Source: Phycisphaerae bacterium (GTDB lineage: Bacteria > Planctomycetota > Phycisphaerae > UBA1845 > UTPLA1). From it: a DNA stretch of 12,767 bases. How positions within the stretch are numbered: position 1 is the stretch's first letter; the number at the start of each line of letters is the position of its first letter. The notes under the pieces were generated by a model. The model was not told the origin of the DNA. It saw only the letters and a program-made list of their open reading frames with translations, and did not search any database. The stretch covers positions 1 to 12,767 of the forward strand of contig JAFGQA010000157.1 in assembly GCA_016935885.1 (NCBI GenBank). Direction: 5' to 3'. This document shows, piece after piece, positions 4,988 through 11,436 of this stretch. The translations under genes were made by a program, and so were the position numbers.

Positions 4988-6088
4988 CACGTCATCGATG
5001 CAAGCTGTGACGAAACTGGGTTGCAGGTCCTGCGTGTCCTTCGGGCTCGCTGGCCGGGCGACGGTTGTCGCCACGCCGTGTGCAGCATCGACGGGCTGGC
5101 AGCGGAGCGCACGGCATATCATTGGGGCGAGGATATTCTGCGGGCTCAGCGGCGGCTGCGCATGCTGAACTGGGCGCCGCAACTGCCTGCCATTGCGAGC
5201 CGGACGAAGGCCCGTTTGCTGCACGCGTGGGGCATCGAGGCGGCCGCGGCGTGCAGCACGCTGCTCCCCGACCTCCCCCTGATCCTGACGCTGTTGAACC
5301 CGGGCGCCACGCGAAACGCGGCAAGATGGCTGCGGTCCTTCCCGACGGATGCCACGGTGGTGGCCGGAAACCAGGCCACGCGACGGCGATTGATCGGCGC
5401 GGGCATGGCACCGGAGCGCGTTGTTGTGGTTCGCGGGCCGGTGGACTTCGGGGCGATCAATCTGGCGCGCCGGCAGAACATCCGACAGTCCGTCGTGGGC
5501 GAGGCGAAGCCGGTCATACTGCTTCAGGGGCCCGCGTCGCAAGAAGGCGGACAATACTACGGCATCTGGGCGGGAGCGGTTCTGAAGCAGGTCCACGGGG
5601 ACCTGCGGGTTGTCATGCCGTACGATTCACACGAGGGCCGGCGGTTGGAGCGGTTTGCCCGCAGCACGCGGATACGCAATCTGCTGACCGTTCCGGATGC
5701 GCGTTTGACGTGGCCGCAGTTGGTCACCTGTGCGGACGTCTTCGTCGTACCGGCAGTGGACGACGTCTGCACGGAACCGATCGCCATGGCCATGGCCGCG
5801 GGCCTCGTGGTGGTCGGGTCGGCGGTTCGATCGGTCGCCGAGTTGATCGCCAACGAGCGAAGCGGCCTGCTTTGCAAGGCCGGTGAGCCCCGCGCTATGG
5901 CGGGATTGATTCTGAAGGCGATCGAGGACGACGATCTGCGCCGCAGGCTGGCGGAGACGGCCCGCGCGCGGGTCTACGAGGCTTGCGGCATGCGCGCGTT
6001 CGTGGACGACTATGCCCGGCTGTACGAGAACGTCCTGTCCGGCAGGATGCCTGGCGACGGCGTGCGTGATACCGCCGCCGTGGCATGA
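4973..6088 (+). CDS. GT-B glycosyltransferase (GT4-like)
   Basis: The 371-residue protein looks like a family-4-type retaining glycosyltransferase with two Rossmann domains. The N-terminal domain begins at once (AVLHVIDA) and includes LLHAWGIEAA and a TVVAGNQATRRRL segment near 128-140, the usual acceptor-domain landmark. The C-terminal donor domain starts near 180 (PVILLQGPAS) and runs through VPAVDDVCTEPIAMAMAAG (259-277), SVAELIANERSGLLC and a final helix bundle. This layout is diagnostic of GT4. The second glutamate of the EX7E motif is not evident (Met272 lies where EAMAxG usually begins), so activity is probable but not certain. The sugar donor and acceptor are unknown. It is last in the operon with the lipoproteins. 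Its ATG lies 12 bp after the previous stop because of a 16-bp tandem duplication. Confidence 0.82.
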   Translation: MTAVLHVIDASCDETGLQVLRVLRARWPGDGCRHAVCSIDGLAAERTAYHWGEDILRAQRRLRMLNWAPQLPAIASRTKARLLHAWGIEAAAACSTLLPDLPLILTLLNPGATRNAARWLRSFPTDATVVAGNQATRRRLIGAGMAPERVVVVRGPVDFGAINLARRQNIRQSVVGEAKPVILLQGPASQEGGQYYGIWAGAVLKQVHGDLRVVMPYDSHEGRRLERFARSTRIRNLLTVPDARLTWPQLVTCADVFVVPAVDDVCTEPIAMAMAAGLVVVGSAVRSVAELIANERSGLLCKAGEPRAMAGLILKAIEDDDLRRRLAETARARVYEACGMRAFVDDYARLYENVLSGRMPGDGVRDTAAVA

Positions 6089-6333
6089 TGCTTGGCAGCC
6101 CATCCCAGAACCTCCGGTGGTACGGGCGTGCCGGTCCTTATGCAAGGGCACCGCAGCCAGCCAACTTCGTCACCAGACACATTCCGCAGGCCCCGCCATG
6201 CGGACCATCCGCCTGTGAGCGGCAAGGCGGTTCGCATTGGCCGGCCCGGCAGAACCCTCAGATCTGAAACGACGTGCCGACGAAGGACCGTCGGAACAGT
6301 GCTCGGCTTTGCCAGCGTGTGATCCGGAAGCAC
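6089..6333. other. Intergenic region between convergent genes
   Basis: No gene is supported in this 245-bp gap between the glycosyltransferase and AOR stops. It contains a perfect small hairpin, CCGACG/CGTCGG (6277-6282 with 6289-6294), and a GCGGACCATCCGC palindrome around 6200. A GC-rich stretch near 6111-6138 reads CCGGTGGTACGGGCGTGCC and is similar in style to the CACCGGC repeats elsewhere in the window. None has a T tract typical of an intrinsic terminator. Confidence 0.4.
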
Positions 6334-8136
6334 CTACAGCCCCAGCGCGGCGAGCTTCCCTTGTGTGGGCTGGCCTTCGGCATCCCAACCCCGCAGCCGG
6401 TAGTACTCCGACAGCATCTCGTCCAGCGGCGTGGTCTTCCCCGCTGCCGGGCCGGCGGGCATCGGGTCGCGCAGCATACGCGGCGGCAGCGTGTCGTCCT
6501 TCCTGCTGAATCCGGCACGCTGGTTGAACAACCGCTCGAGGTTCCAGATCCGTTCGCCGGCCCGCATCAGTTCGTCCACGTCGTAGTCGAAGCCGGTCGC
6601 TGGCGCCAGCATCGCCACCAACTCCGGCGCGCCGATCGAGAACGTCACAAACAGGCAGATGCCCGATGAATCCAGGGCCGCAGTGAGGTCCTGAAACGCA
6701 ATGTCCATCGCCGCCTTGCCCTCGGGCGTGACGGGGTCCAGCTTCTGGGGGATCCCGAGGATCTCCGGCGCGATCATATAGCCGCGGACGTGGCAGGCAC
6801 CCCGGTTGGACGTGGCATACTGAAGGCCCATCCCGAACACGCCCCGCGGATCGTACGCTGGCGCTTCCTGGTTCTTTGCGCCCATGAACAACTCCGGTCG
6901 GCCGTACTTCGCCGCCACGCGGGCCGCACCTTCGGCCAACACGTCGCCGAATCCCTCCCGGCGGCCGATCTTGGGTACCAGGGCCACCATCGCCTCGGCG
7001 TCGCCAAACTCCAGCCGGCTGCCGACCTCCTTCTCCGTCAACGCGCCTTTCTCAAACAGCTCCATCGCGCAGGCGATGGTCGCCCCGGTGGTGATGGTGT
7101 CCATACCCAGTTCGTTGCAGATGTAATTGGCCTTGGCTGCCGCGGCCAGATCGCTGATGCCCGCATCGGCGGTGAATGCCCAGATCGTCTCGTACTCGGG
7201 CCCATCCCCGCGGCCCGTGAATCTGCCGTCCGGCAGCGCCGTCACCCGGCCGCACGCGACGGGGCAAGCGACGCACGCCCGTGGCCGCACGAGGATCCGC
7301 TCGGCGAGCGTCTCGCCGCTGATCTGCTGGGCCGAGGCATACTGTCCTTCCTGGAAATTGCGGGTGGGAAACACGCCGCTCTCGTTGATCACATTCACCA
7401 GCACGGCGGTTCCCAACTGCGGCAGGACGGTGCCGGTCAGCTCCCCGGCCTTCAGTTTGGCCAGCGCGTCGAGGCAGGCTGCCCGGAAGCCCTCGTGGTC
7501 CGCCACGGTCAGCCCGCCCCTCCCGCGGACCGCGACGGCCTTCAGCTTCTTGGACCCCATCACCGCCCCAACGCCGGATCGACCGGCCGCGCGGCCCTTG
7601 TCGTTGATGATCGCCGCGAAGCGGACGAGCCTCTCGCCGGCCGGGCCGATGCTCATGCACTTGAAGGCGTCGCCAAACTGCTCGTGCAGGGCGTCTTCGG
7701 TCTCGTGAACGTTCTTGCCCCACAGTCCGCGCGCGGGACGCAACTCGACCGAACCATCGTCGATGATGAGCATAACCGGCTCGTTGGCCACACCCTCAAA
7801 CACGATCAAGTCATACCCGGCGTACTTCAACTCTGGACCGAAGTTGCCGCCCACGTTTGAGCAGGCGATGGTCCCGGTCAACGGGCCCTTCGTAATGGCC
7901 ATGGTCCGCCCACCGCAGACCGCCGACGTTCCGGTCAGCGGTCCCGTGGCCAGGACGAGCTTGTTCGCGGCGTCCAGCGGGTCGATCCGAGCGTCGACCT
8001 CGTCGCACACGATCTTCGTGCCAAGCCCCCGCCCACCGATGAACGCCCGGGCCAGATTCGGATCGATCGGCTCCTCCCGGATTCGCCGGCTGCTCAGGTC
8101 CACCCTCAGTGCCTTACCCGCATAGGCGTCCATCAT
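6334..8136 (-). CDS. aor: Tungsten aldehyde:ferredoxin oxidoreductase
   Basis: This 600-residue enzyme has the length of classical AOR. It would oxidise aldehydes to carboxylic acids, or run in reverse, using a tungsten bis-pyranopterin and one [4Fe-4S] cluster in the cytoplasm. The N-terminal domain shows FIGGRGLGTKIV (32-43), LATGPLTGT, NVGGNFGPELKYAGYD (94-109) and GRAAGRSGVGAVMGSKKLKA (181-200), which are family landmarks. Cluster ligands are Cys288, Cys291 and Cys295 (RACVACPVACGR), plus Cys494 in SSGICLF. Candidate active-site residues are Glu314 or Glu316 in GPEYET and His449 in GACHVRGY. The start is the first of two ATGs, 7 nt after AGGAGG (8144-8149). It overlaps the upstream polyferredoxin stop by ATGA. 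No pterin-assembly gene lies nearby. The family is very secure; the substrate is undefined. Confidence 0.96.
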   Translation of the reverse strand: MMDAYAGKALRVDLSSRRIREEPIDPNLARAFIGGRGLGTKIVCDEVDARIDPLDAANKLVLATGPLTGTSAVCGGRTMAITKGPLTGTIACSNVGGNFGPELKYAGYDLIVFEGVANEPVMLIIDDGSVELRPARGLWGKNVHETEDALHEQFGDAFKCMSIGPAGERLVRFAAIINDKGRAAGRSGVGAVMGSKKLKAVAVRGRGGLTVADHEGFRAACLDALAKLKAGELTGTVLPQLGTAVLVNVINESGVFPTRNFQEGQYASAQQISGETLAERILVRPRACVACPVACGRVTALPDGRFTGRGDGPEYETIWAFTADAGISDLAAAAKANYICNELGMDTITTGATIACAMELFEKGALTEKEVGSRLEFGDAEAMVALVPKIGRREGFGDVLAEGAARVAAKYGRPELFMGAKNQEAPAYDPRGVFGMGLQYATSNRGACHVRGYMIAPEILGIPQKLDPVTPEGKAAMDIAFQDLTAALDSSGICLFVTFSIGAPELVAMLAPATGFDYDVDELMRAGERIWNLERLFNQRAGFSRKDDTLPPRMLRDPMPAGPAAGKTTPLDEMLSEYYRLRGWDAEGQPTQGKLAALGL

Positions 8137-8609
8137 GCGAAAACCTCCTGCGCTAGCTCACGGAGACGATCGGCGTACGCCTGGCGCTGGGCGTCGGGCC
8201 ACCGTTCTGCTGCCTCGTACAGCAAAGCACCTGGCGCGCAGAACCGCACGCATTCCGGATCGCCACCGCACAGCTCGCATTTCTGGGCCTTGCCATCGAA
8301 GCAACGGATGACTCCGTATGGACAAGCCGGTTCGCACTCTCCACATCCTTCGCAACGGGCCTCGACCAGGACTACTGCGTTGGTCGTGGGGTCCCGCACG
8401 AGGGCATGGGTGGGGCATGCCGCGATGCACGGCGCGTCGTCGCATTGCATGCAGACCATCGGAAAGTAGAACGCATCGTCGGCTTGGATGGCCACCCGGA
8501 TGTGCGACCGGGATGGGCGAAAGGCTCCCACGTGCCTCTCCGAACAGACCAGTTCGCACAGCCGACAGGTTGTGCACTTATCGGGGTCAATTACCAGTAT
8601 CTTGGCCAT
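8133..8609 (-). CDS. Four-cluster polyferredoxin, AorA-like electron-transfer subunit
   Basis: This 158-residue iron-sulfur protein has sixteen cysteines in four groups: 12-15-18-22 (CTTCRLCELVC), 53-56-61-65 (CMQCDDAPCIAACP), 86-89-92-96 (CEGCGECEPACP) and 111-114-120-124 (CELCGGDPECVRFC). Together they can bind four [4Fe-4S] clusters, as in HycB/DmsB-type subunits. It sits directly before AOR with a 4-bp ATGA overlap, so it is most likely the partner that passes electrons to or from AOR. In the Aromatoleum AOR complex (AorABC) the AorA subunit is such a polyferredoxin. The frame is open back to 8792, but the extra N-terminal 61 residues are unlike the family; the ATG at 8609 (MAKILVIDPDKC) begins exactly where related proteins do. 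Its ribosome site is weak. Translation from this point is the best reading. Confidence 0.9.
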   Translation of the reverse strand: MAKILVIDPDKCTTCRLCELVCSERHVGAFRPSRSHIRVAIQADDAFYFPMVCMQCDDAPCIAACPTHALVRDPTTNAVVLVEARCEGCGECEPACPYGVIRCFDGKAQKCELCGGDPECVRFCAPGALLYEAAERWPDAQRQAYADRLRELAQEVFA

Positions 8610-8725
8610 GAGACTTGCTCGCTTGCCGCGCGCCGTGTCCGATGGTTCAAGGCGGGTCCAACGGCTCAACGCGCGTCTGGAAGACGACGGACCACGGTTC
8701 ATCTGGTAACGGCTCCATGAGGCCG

Positions 8726-8748
8726 CGTCAAGTCCGGCAGCCTTGACG
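8726..8748. promoter_or_regulatory. Inverted repeat upstream of the AOR operon
   Basis: CGTCAAG (8726-8732) and CTTGACG (8742-8748) form a perfect 7-bp inverted repeat with a 9-bp spacer, 117 bp before the polyferredoxin start. It could be an operator overlapping a minus-strand -35 element (TTGACG, 8731-8726). The companion -10 is weak, so this is tentative. Confidence 0.25.
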
Positions 8749-8828
8749 TGCGACCTAACGATGGCGGGCAGGCAGCAGGCGACGGCCTCCAAGGCCCCCC
8801 GACCCTACTCCGGTACGTGATTAGCAGA

Positions 8829-8952
8829 GTGGCATGGGTAAGCGGAGCCGCCAGCGGCGGCGGAGCTTACCCGTGGGCATTCGTTCGAGCCTGTTCTCAC
8901 GGGTAATGAACGACCCGCCCCCGCGGGGCTTGTCGTTCGTTACCCATGCCAC
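8829..8952. repeat. 124-bp compound palindrome (three-way junction)
   Basis: The outer arms are a perfect 13-bp inverted repeat, GTGGCATGGGTAA (8829-8841) and TTACCCATGCCAC (8940-8952). Nested inside are two further hairpins: GGGTAAGC/GCTTACCC (8836-8843 with 8865-8872, with a GCCGCC/GGCGGC inner stem), and GGGTAATGAACGAC with GTCGTTCGTTACCC (8901-8914 with 8932-8945, one mismatch). The arms share GGGTAA, so alternative foldings compete. No coding potential is seen. Confidence 0.75.
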
Positions 8953-9009
8953 CCAACGTGGAGGCTAAACACCAACGTGGAAGCTAAGCACCAACGTGGA
9001 AGCTAAACA
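8953..9009. repeat. Three tandem 19-bp units
   Basis: Consensus CCAACGTGGARGCTAARCA occurs at 8953-8971, 8972-8990 and 8991-9009. The units differ only at two purine positions. The array abuts the right arm of the compound palindrome. Iteron-like spacing (19 bp, nearly two helical turns) is notable, but there is no other evidence of an origin. Confidence 0.8.
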
Positions 9010-9088
9010 CGTACCTGCTTGGGAGGCGACCGGGCTCCGTCGCGGCGAGCTTGCGTTGTGGAGCAACAGGCACGATGAGATGCGCGGG

Positions 9089-9288
9089 GGTCCATGACAG
9101 TCTAGGCGGGTGCCACTGGCAGCTTGCCTGCCCGTTCGGGTGCCACTGGCAGCTGGTCTACCCGTTCGGGTGCCACTGGCAGCTTGCCTGCCAGTGCGTA
9201 TGCCCCATGCGTCCACCAGAAACACCACACCGGCGGACAAGCCGCCCGTGGCACCCAGAATCGAATGCAGCCGGAAGTGTTACGGACC
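9089..9288. mobile_element. MITE-like palindromic element, copy 2 (200 bp)
   Basis: The ends are GGTCCATGACA (9089-9099) and TGTTACGGACC (9278-9288), each one base from the copy 1 ends. The last 61 bp (9228-9288) align without gaps to 1792-1852 with 6 differences. The CACTGGCAG/CTGCCAGTG hairpin is retained at 9174-9196. Its flanks show a degenerate direct repeat in the same place as copy 1: 9078-9088 and 9289-9299 match at 8 of 11 positions (core GATGC-CGG). It is longer than copy 1 because a 30-bp module is present three times. It lies in the same orientation and in an equivalent divergent gap. It appears non-coding and non-autonomous. Confidence 0.58.
9108..9197. repeat. Three tandem 30-bp modules inside the element
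   Basis: Units starting GGGTGCCACTGGCAGC lie at 9108-9137, 9138-9167 and 9168-9197. The first two end in CCCGTTC; the third ends in CCAGTGC and completes the hairpin. Copy 1 of the element has a single equivalent unit, so this is an internal expansion. There are no unique spacers, so it is not a CRISPR array. Confidence 0.85.
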
Positions 9289-9306
9289 CGATGCACGGAT
9301 CTCCCC

Positions 9307-9335
9307 TTGCCTATCAGGACGCGCAGTGCTAGCGT
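9307..9335 (+). promoter_or_regulatory. Weak candidate promoter for the S8 protease
   Basis: TTGCCT (9307-9312), a 17-bp spacer and TAGCGT (9330-9335) are preceded by an extended -10 TG at 9327-9328. It lies 19 bp beyond the MITE-like element and about 55 bp before the start codon. The -10 match is poor, so confidence is low. Confidence 0.25.
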
Positions 9336-9389
9336 GCAGGCATTCAACACCCGATGATTCCGCGCAACCCAAATGTGAGGAGATATCAG

Positions 9390-11336
9390 ATGCATCGATG
9401 TTTATGCCACACGTGGATTTTGACGCTGGGCTGTTTTCTCGCTTCACTGATCGTGGGCTGTACCGCCGGACCGGCTGGCAAATCGGAGGGGAAGGTCCAG
9501 GTCGCAGGTTCACCCGACGAGCCGCGTAAGAAGATCCAGATCACCCGGCTCGACGATCTGCCGCAGCACACGTACCCCTTCTCGGGCAAGGTGGCGGATC
9601 TGGCCAGGTCGGATGCGCAGATCGCCGAACTGGCCGCCAAGGTCCGGGCCGACATCGAAGCCGACTTGGCGACCTACGAGATCGGCGACGCGACCACGTT
9701 GCAAAACATGCACGGGACCCTGCTGAGCATCAACCTGTTGGAGGGCAACCACGAGGCTGCCCTGGCTCTCATTGACCAGATCCGCAGGCTGGAGAAGAAG
9801 GAAGCCAAGAAGCTGACCACCGGCCTGACCACGGAGGCCATGATCGCCGCGCGACGCGAGGTTGGGGAAACCGCCAAGATGTCGGCATACCGGCAGGCCT
9901 TCGGCAATCAACTGGCCGACCGCGTGGCCAAGCTGCCGTGGGACATCGTCCAGGACGAGATACAGCAGCGGAAAGGCCGGATTGAGATCCTGAGCGAGAA
10001 ACTCCTGCTGGGCGTCATCCAGGCCCAGTTGGAGCCGGTCATTGCCCAAACCGGAGAGCTCAATGCCGACCAGACCGCCAACGTGATTGGCATGCACTTC
10101 ACGCTCAAGGAGCTTTTGCCGCTGAAGCAGCAGATCATCACGGTCTATCAGGGACTGATCGACACGAACAAGTCGGTCAAACCTGACATCTGGGCCGAAC
10201 GTTCGGTCACACTCTCGGAAGGCGATCGATTGACGCCCGTGTTGGTGGCCGTTTGGGATTCCGGGACGGATGGCGCGGTCTTCGCGGACCGCCTCTTTGT
10301 GAACCCCGGCGAGACGATGGACGGAAAGGACGACGACGGAAACGGCTACGTGGATGACGTCCACGGCATTGCGTTCGACATCCACGCCCGGCGGTCCACG
10401 GGTGTCTTGTGCCCGCTCGGCGACGCCGCGGAGCGCATGCCGCAGGTCATGAAGCACATGAAGGGGTTCATGGACATCCAGGCGGCCGTTGACAGCCCCG
10501 AGGCGTCCGCCCTGAAGCAACACGTGTCGAGCCTGGATCCCGCGGACGTTGGAGGCTTCATCGAGGACCTGCGTCTCGCCGGCGACTACGCCCACGGCAC
10601 GCACGTTGCCGGCATCATTGCCGCCGGCAACCCGTTCGTACGACTGCTGATCGCCCGGCTGAGCTACGACTACCGGATGGTCCCCGTTGCGCGGACCGTG
10701 GAATGGGGCGAGCGCGACGCAGCCAAGTGCCGGGACACCGTCGAGTACTTCAAGCTGCACGGCGTGCGGTTGGTGAACATGAGTTGGGGCGAGGCCCAGC
10801 AGGACGCGGAAGATTCACTCGGGCCCAATGGGATCGGCAAAGACGCGGAGGAGCGCCGGGAGATCGCGCGCAAAGTCTTCGCCCTCCAGAAAGAAGGGCT
10901 CCACGAAGCCATCGCCGGCGCGCCGGATATCCTGTTCGTATGCGCCGCGGGCAACGCGGACAACGATGTCGAGTTCGACCAGTACATCCCGTCGTCGTTT
11001 GACCTGCCGAATCTGCTGACCATCGGCGCCGTCGACCAGGCGGGCGACGCGACGTCGTTCACCAGCTTCGGTCGAACCGTGCAGGTCTATGCTAACGGCT
11101 TCGAGGTGGACAGCTACGTTCCAGGCGGCGAGCGCATGAAGATGTCCGGGACGTCCATGGCCTCGCCGAACGCCGCCAACCTCGCCGCGAAGCTCCTCGC
11201 CATCGACCCGAGCCTGACGCCGCCGCAGGTCATCGAGTTGATGAAAGAAGGCGCCGACAAGAAGACGGCCGGCAAGACGTCGTTCCTGCTGCTGAATCCG
11301 AAGCGGACAGTCGAACTGCTCAAGTCGCGCAGATAG
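9390..11336 (+). CDS. Subtilisin-family (S8) lipoprotein protease
   Basis: This 648-residue serine protease is probably membrane-anchored outside the cytoplasm. The signal segment (WILTLGCFLASLIVGC) ends in the lipobox LIVGC, with Cys24. Residues about 50-280 form a helical N-terminal region of unknown fold. The catalytic domain carries Asp290 (VWDSGTD), His402 (HGTHVAG), the oxyanion Asn522 (CAAGN) and Ser589 (GTSMASP), so the triad is intact. An acidic DGKDDDGNGYVDD stretch at 312-324 looks like a calcium-binding loop. The Asp-to-His interval is about 110 residues, larger than in typical subtilisins, with a helical insertion. The start at 9390 is preferred to the ATG 12 codons earlier because GAGGAG lies 7 nt upstream and the signal then starts at residue 1. 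It is monocistronic and converges on pilT. The substrate is unknown. Confidence 0.92.
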   Translation: MHRCLCHTWILTLGCFLASLIVGCTAGPAGKSEGKVQVAGSPDEPRKKIQITRLDDLPQHTYPFSGKVADLARSDAQIAELAAKVRADIEADLATYEIGDATTLQNMHGTLLSINLLEGNHEAALALIDQIRRLEKKEAKKLTTGLTTEAMIAARREVGETAKMSAYRQAFGNQLADRVAKLPWDIVQDEIQQRKGRIEILSEKLLLGVIQAQLEPVIAQTGELNADQTANVIGMHFTLKELLPLKQQIITVYQGLIDTNKSVKPDIWAERSVTLSEGDRLTPVLVAVWDSGTDGAVFADRLFVNPGETMDGKDDDGNGYVDDVHGIAFDIHARRSTGVLCPLGDAAERMPQVMKHMKGFMDIQAAVDSPEASALKQHVSSLDPADVGGFIEDLRLAGDYAHGTHVAGIIAAGNPFVRLLIARLSYDYRMVPVARTVEWGERDAAKCRDTVEYFKLHGVRLVNMSWGEAQQDAEDSLGPNGIGKDAEERREIARKVFALQKEGLHEAIAGAPDILFVCAAGNADNDVEFDQYIPSSFDLPNLLTIGAVDQAGDATSFTSFGRTVQVYANGFEVDSYVPGGERMKMSGTSMASPNAANLAAKLLAIDPSLTPPQVIELMKEGADKKTAGKTSFLLLNPKRTVELLKSRR

Positions 11337-11436
11337 CGAGCCGAGACGGGCCGCCAAGCGGCAAGCCACAACCGGCTGGGCCTTCGGGCGTGGGCGTCCA
11401 GGATCGGCGCGGTTCGGGTCGGCAACGGCAGGCGAA
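11337..11436. other. Intergenic gap between convergent genes
   Basis: This 100-bp non-coding gap contains CCGCCAAGCGGCAAGCCA (11351-11368), which nearly repeats 2995-3012 and folds as a tiny CCGC-caa-GCGG hairpin. No T tract or strong bidirectional terminator is visible. Confidence 0.4.

Larger units (their letters stand above)
8610..9389. other. 780-bp repeat-rich divergent intergenic region
   Basis: I find no credible gene. Positions 8610-8828 are the presumed control region of the AOR operon. It contains a 7-bp inverted repeat, CGTCAAG/CTTGACG (8726-8732 with 8742-8748), whose left arm could supply a minus-strand -35 TTGACG, but the -10 17 bp on (TACCAG) is poor. After that come a compound palindrome, three 19-bp tandem units, a MITE-like element and a weak plus-strand promoter. 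These are listed individually. Small frames through the element, such as 9110-9529, are low-complexity read-through of repeats. Confidence 0.7.

Noticed and set aside
4381..5010. 209-residue frame ending in the decoy ATG peptide
   Set aside because: It is out of frame with lipoprotein B and has composition typical of a shadow frame; only the 17 codons from 4957 are of interest.
6790..7860. 356-residue open frame opposite AOR
   Set aside because: It is antisense to a full-length, motif-complete AOR. Such long antisense frames are expected in GC-rich codons.
8610..8792. N-terminal extension of the polyferredoxin
   Set aside because: The frame is open to 8792, but the extra 61 residues are unlike the family and the ATG at 8609 begins exactly at the conserved ferredoxin start.
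9108..9197. CRISPR array
   Set aside because: The three 30-bp units are directly adjacent without unique spacers, and no cas genes are present.
9051..9529. Small open frames with 10-residue repeats
   Set aside because: They are translations of the 30-bp tandem modules and inverted repeats in the MITE-like element, in more than one frame, without ribosome sites.
9510..10760. 416-residue open frame opposite the S8 protease
   Set aside because: It has no start context and no recognisable domain, and it lies antisense to a protease with an intact triad.
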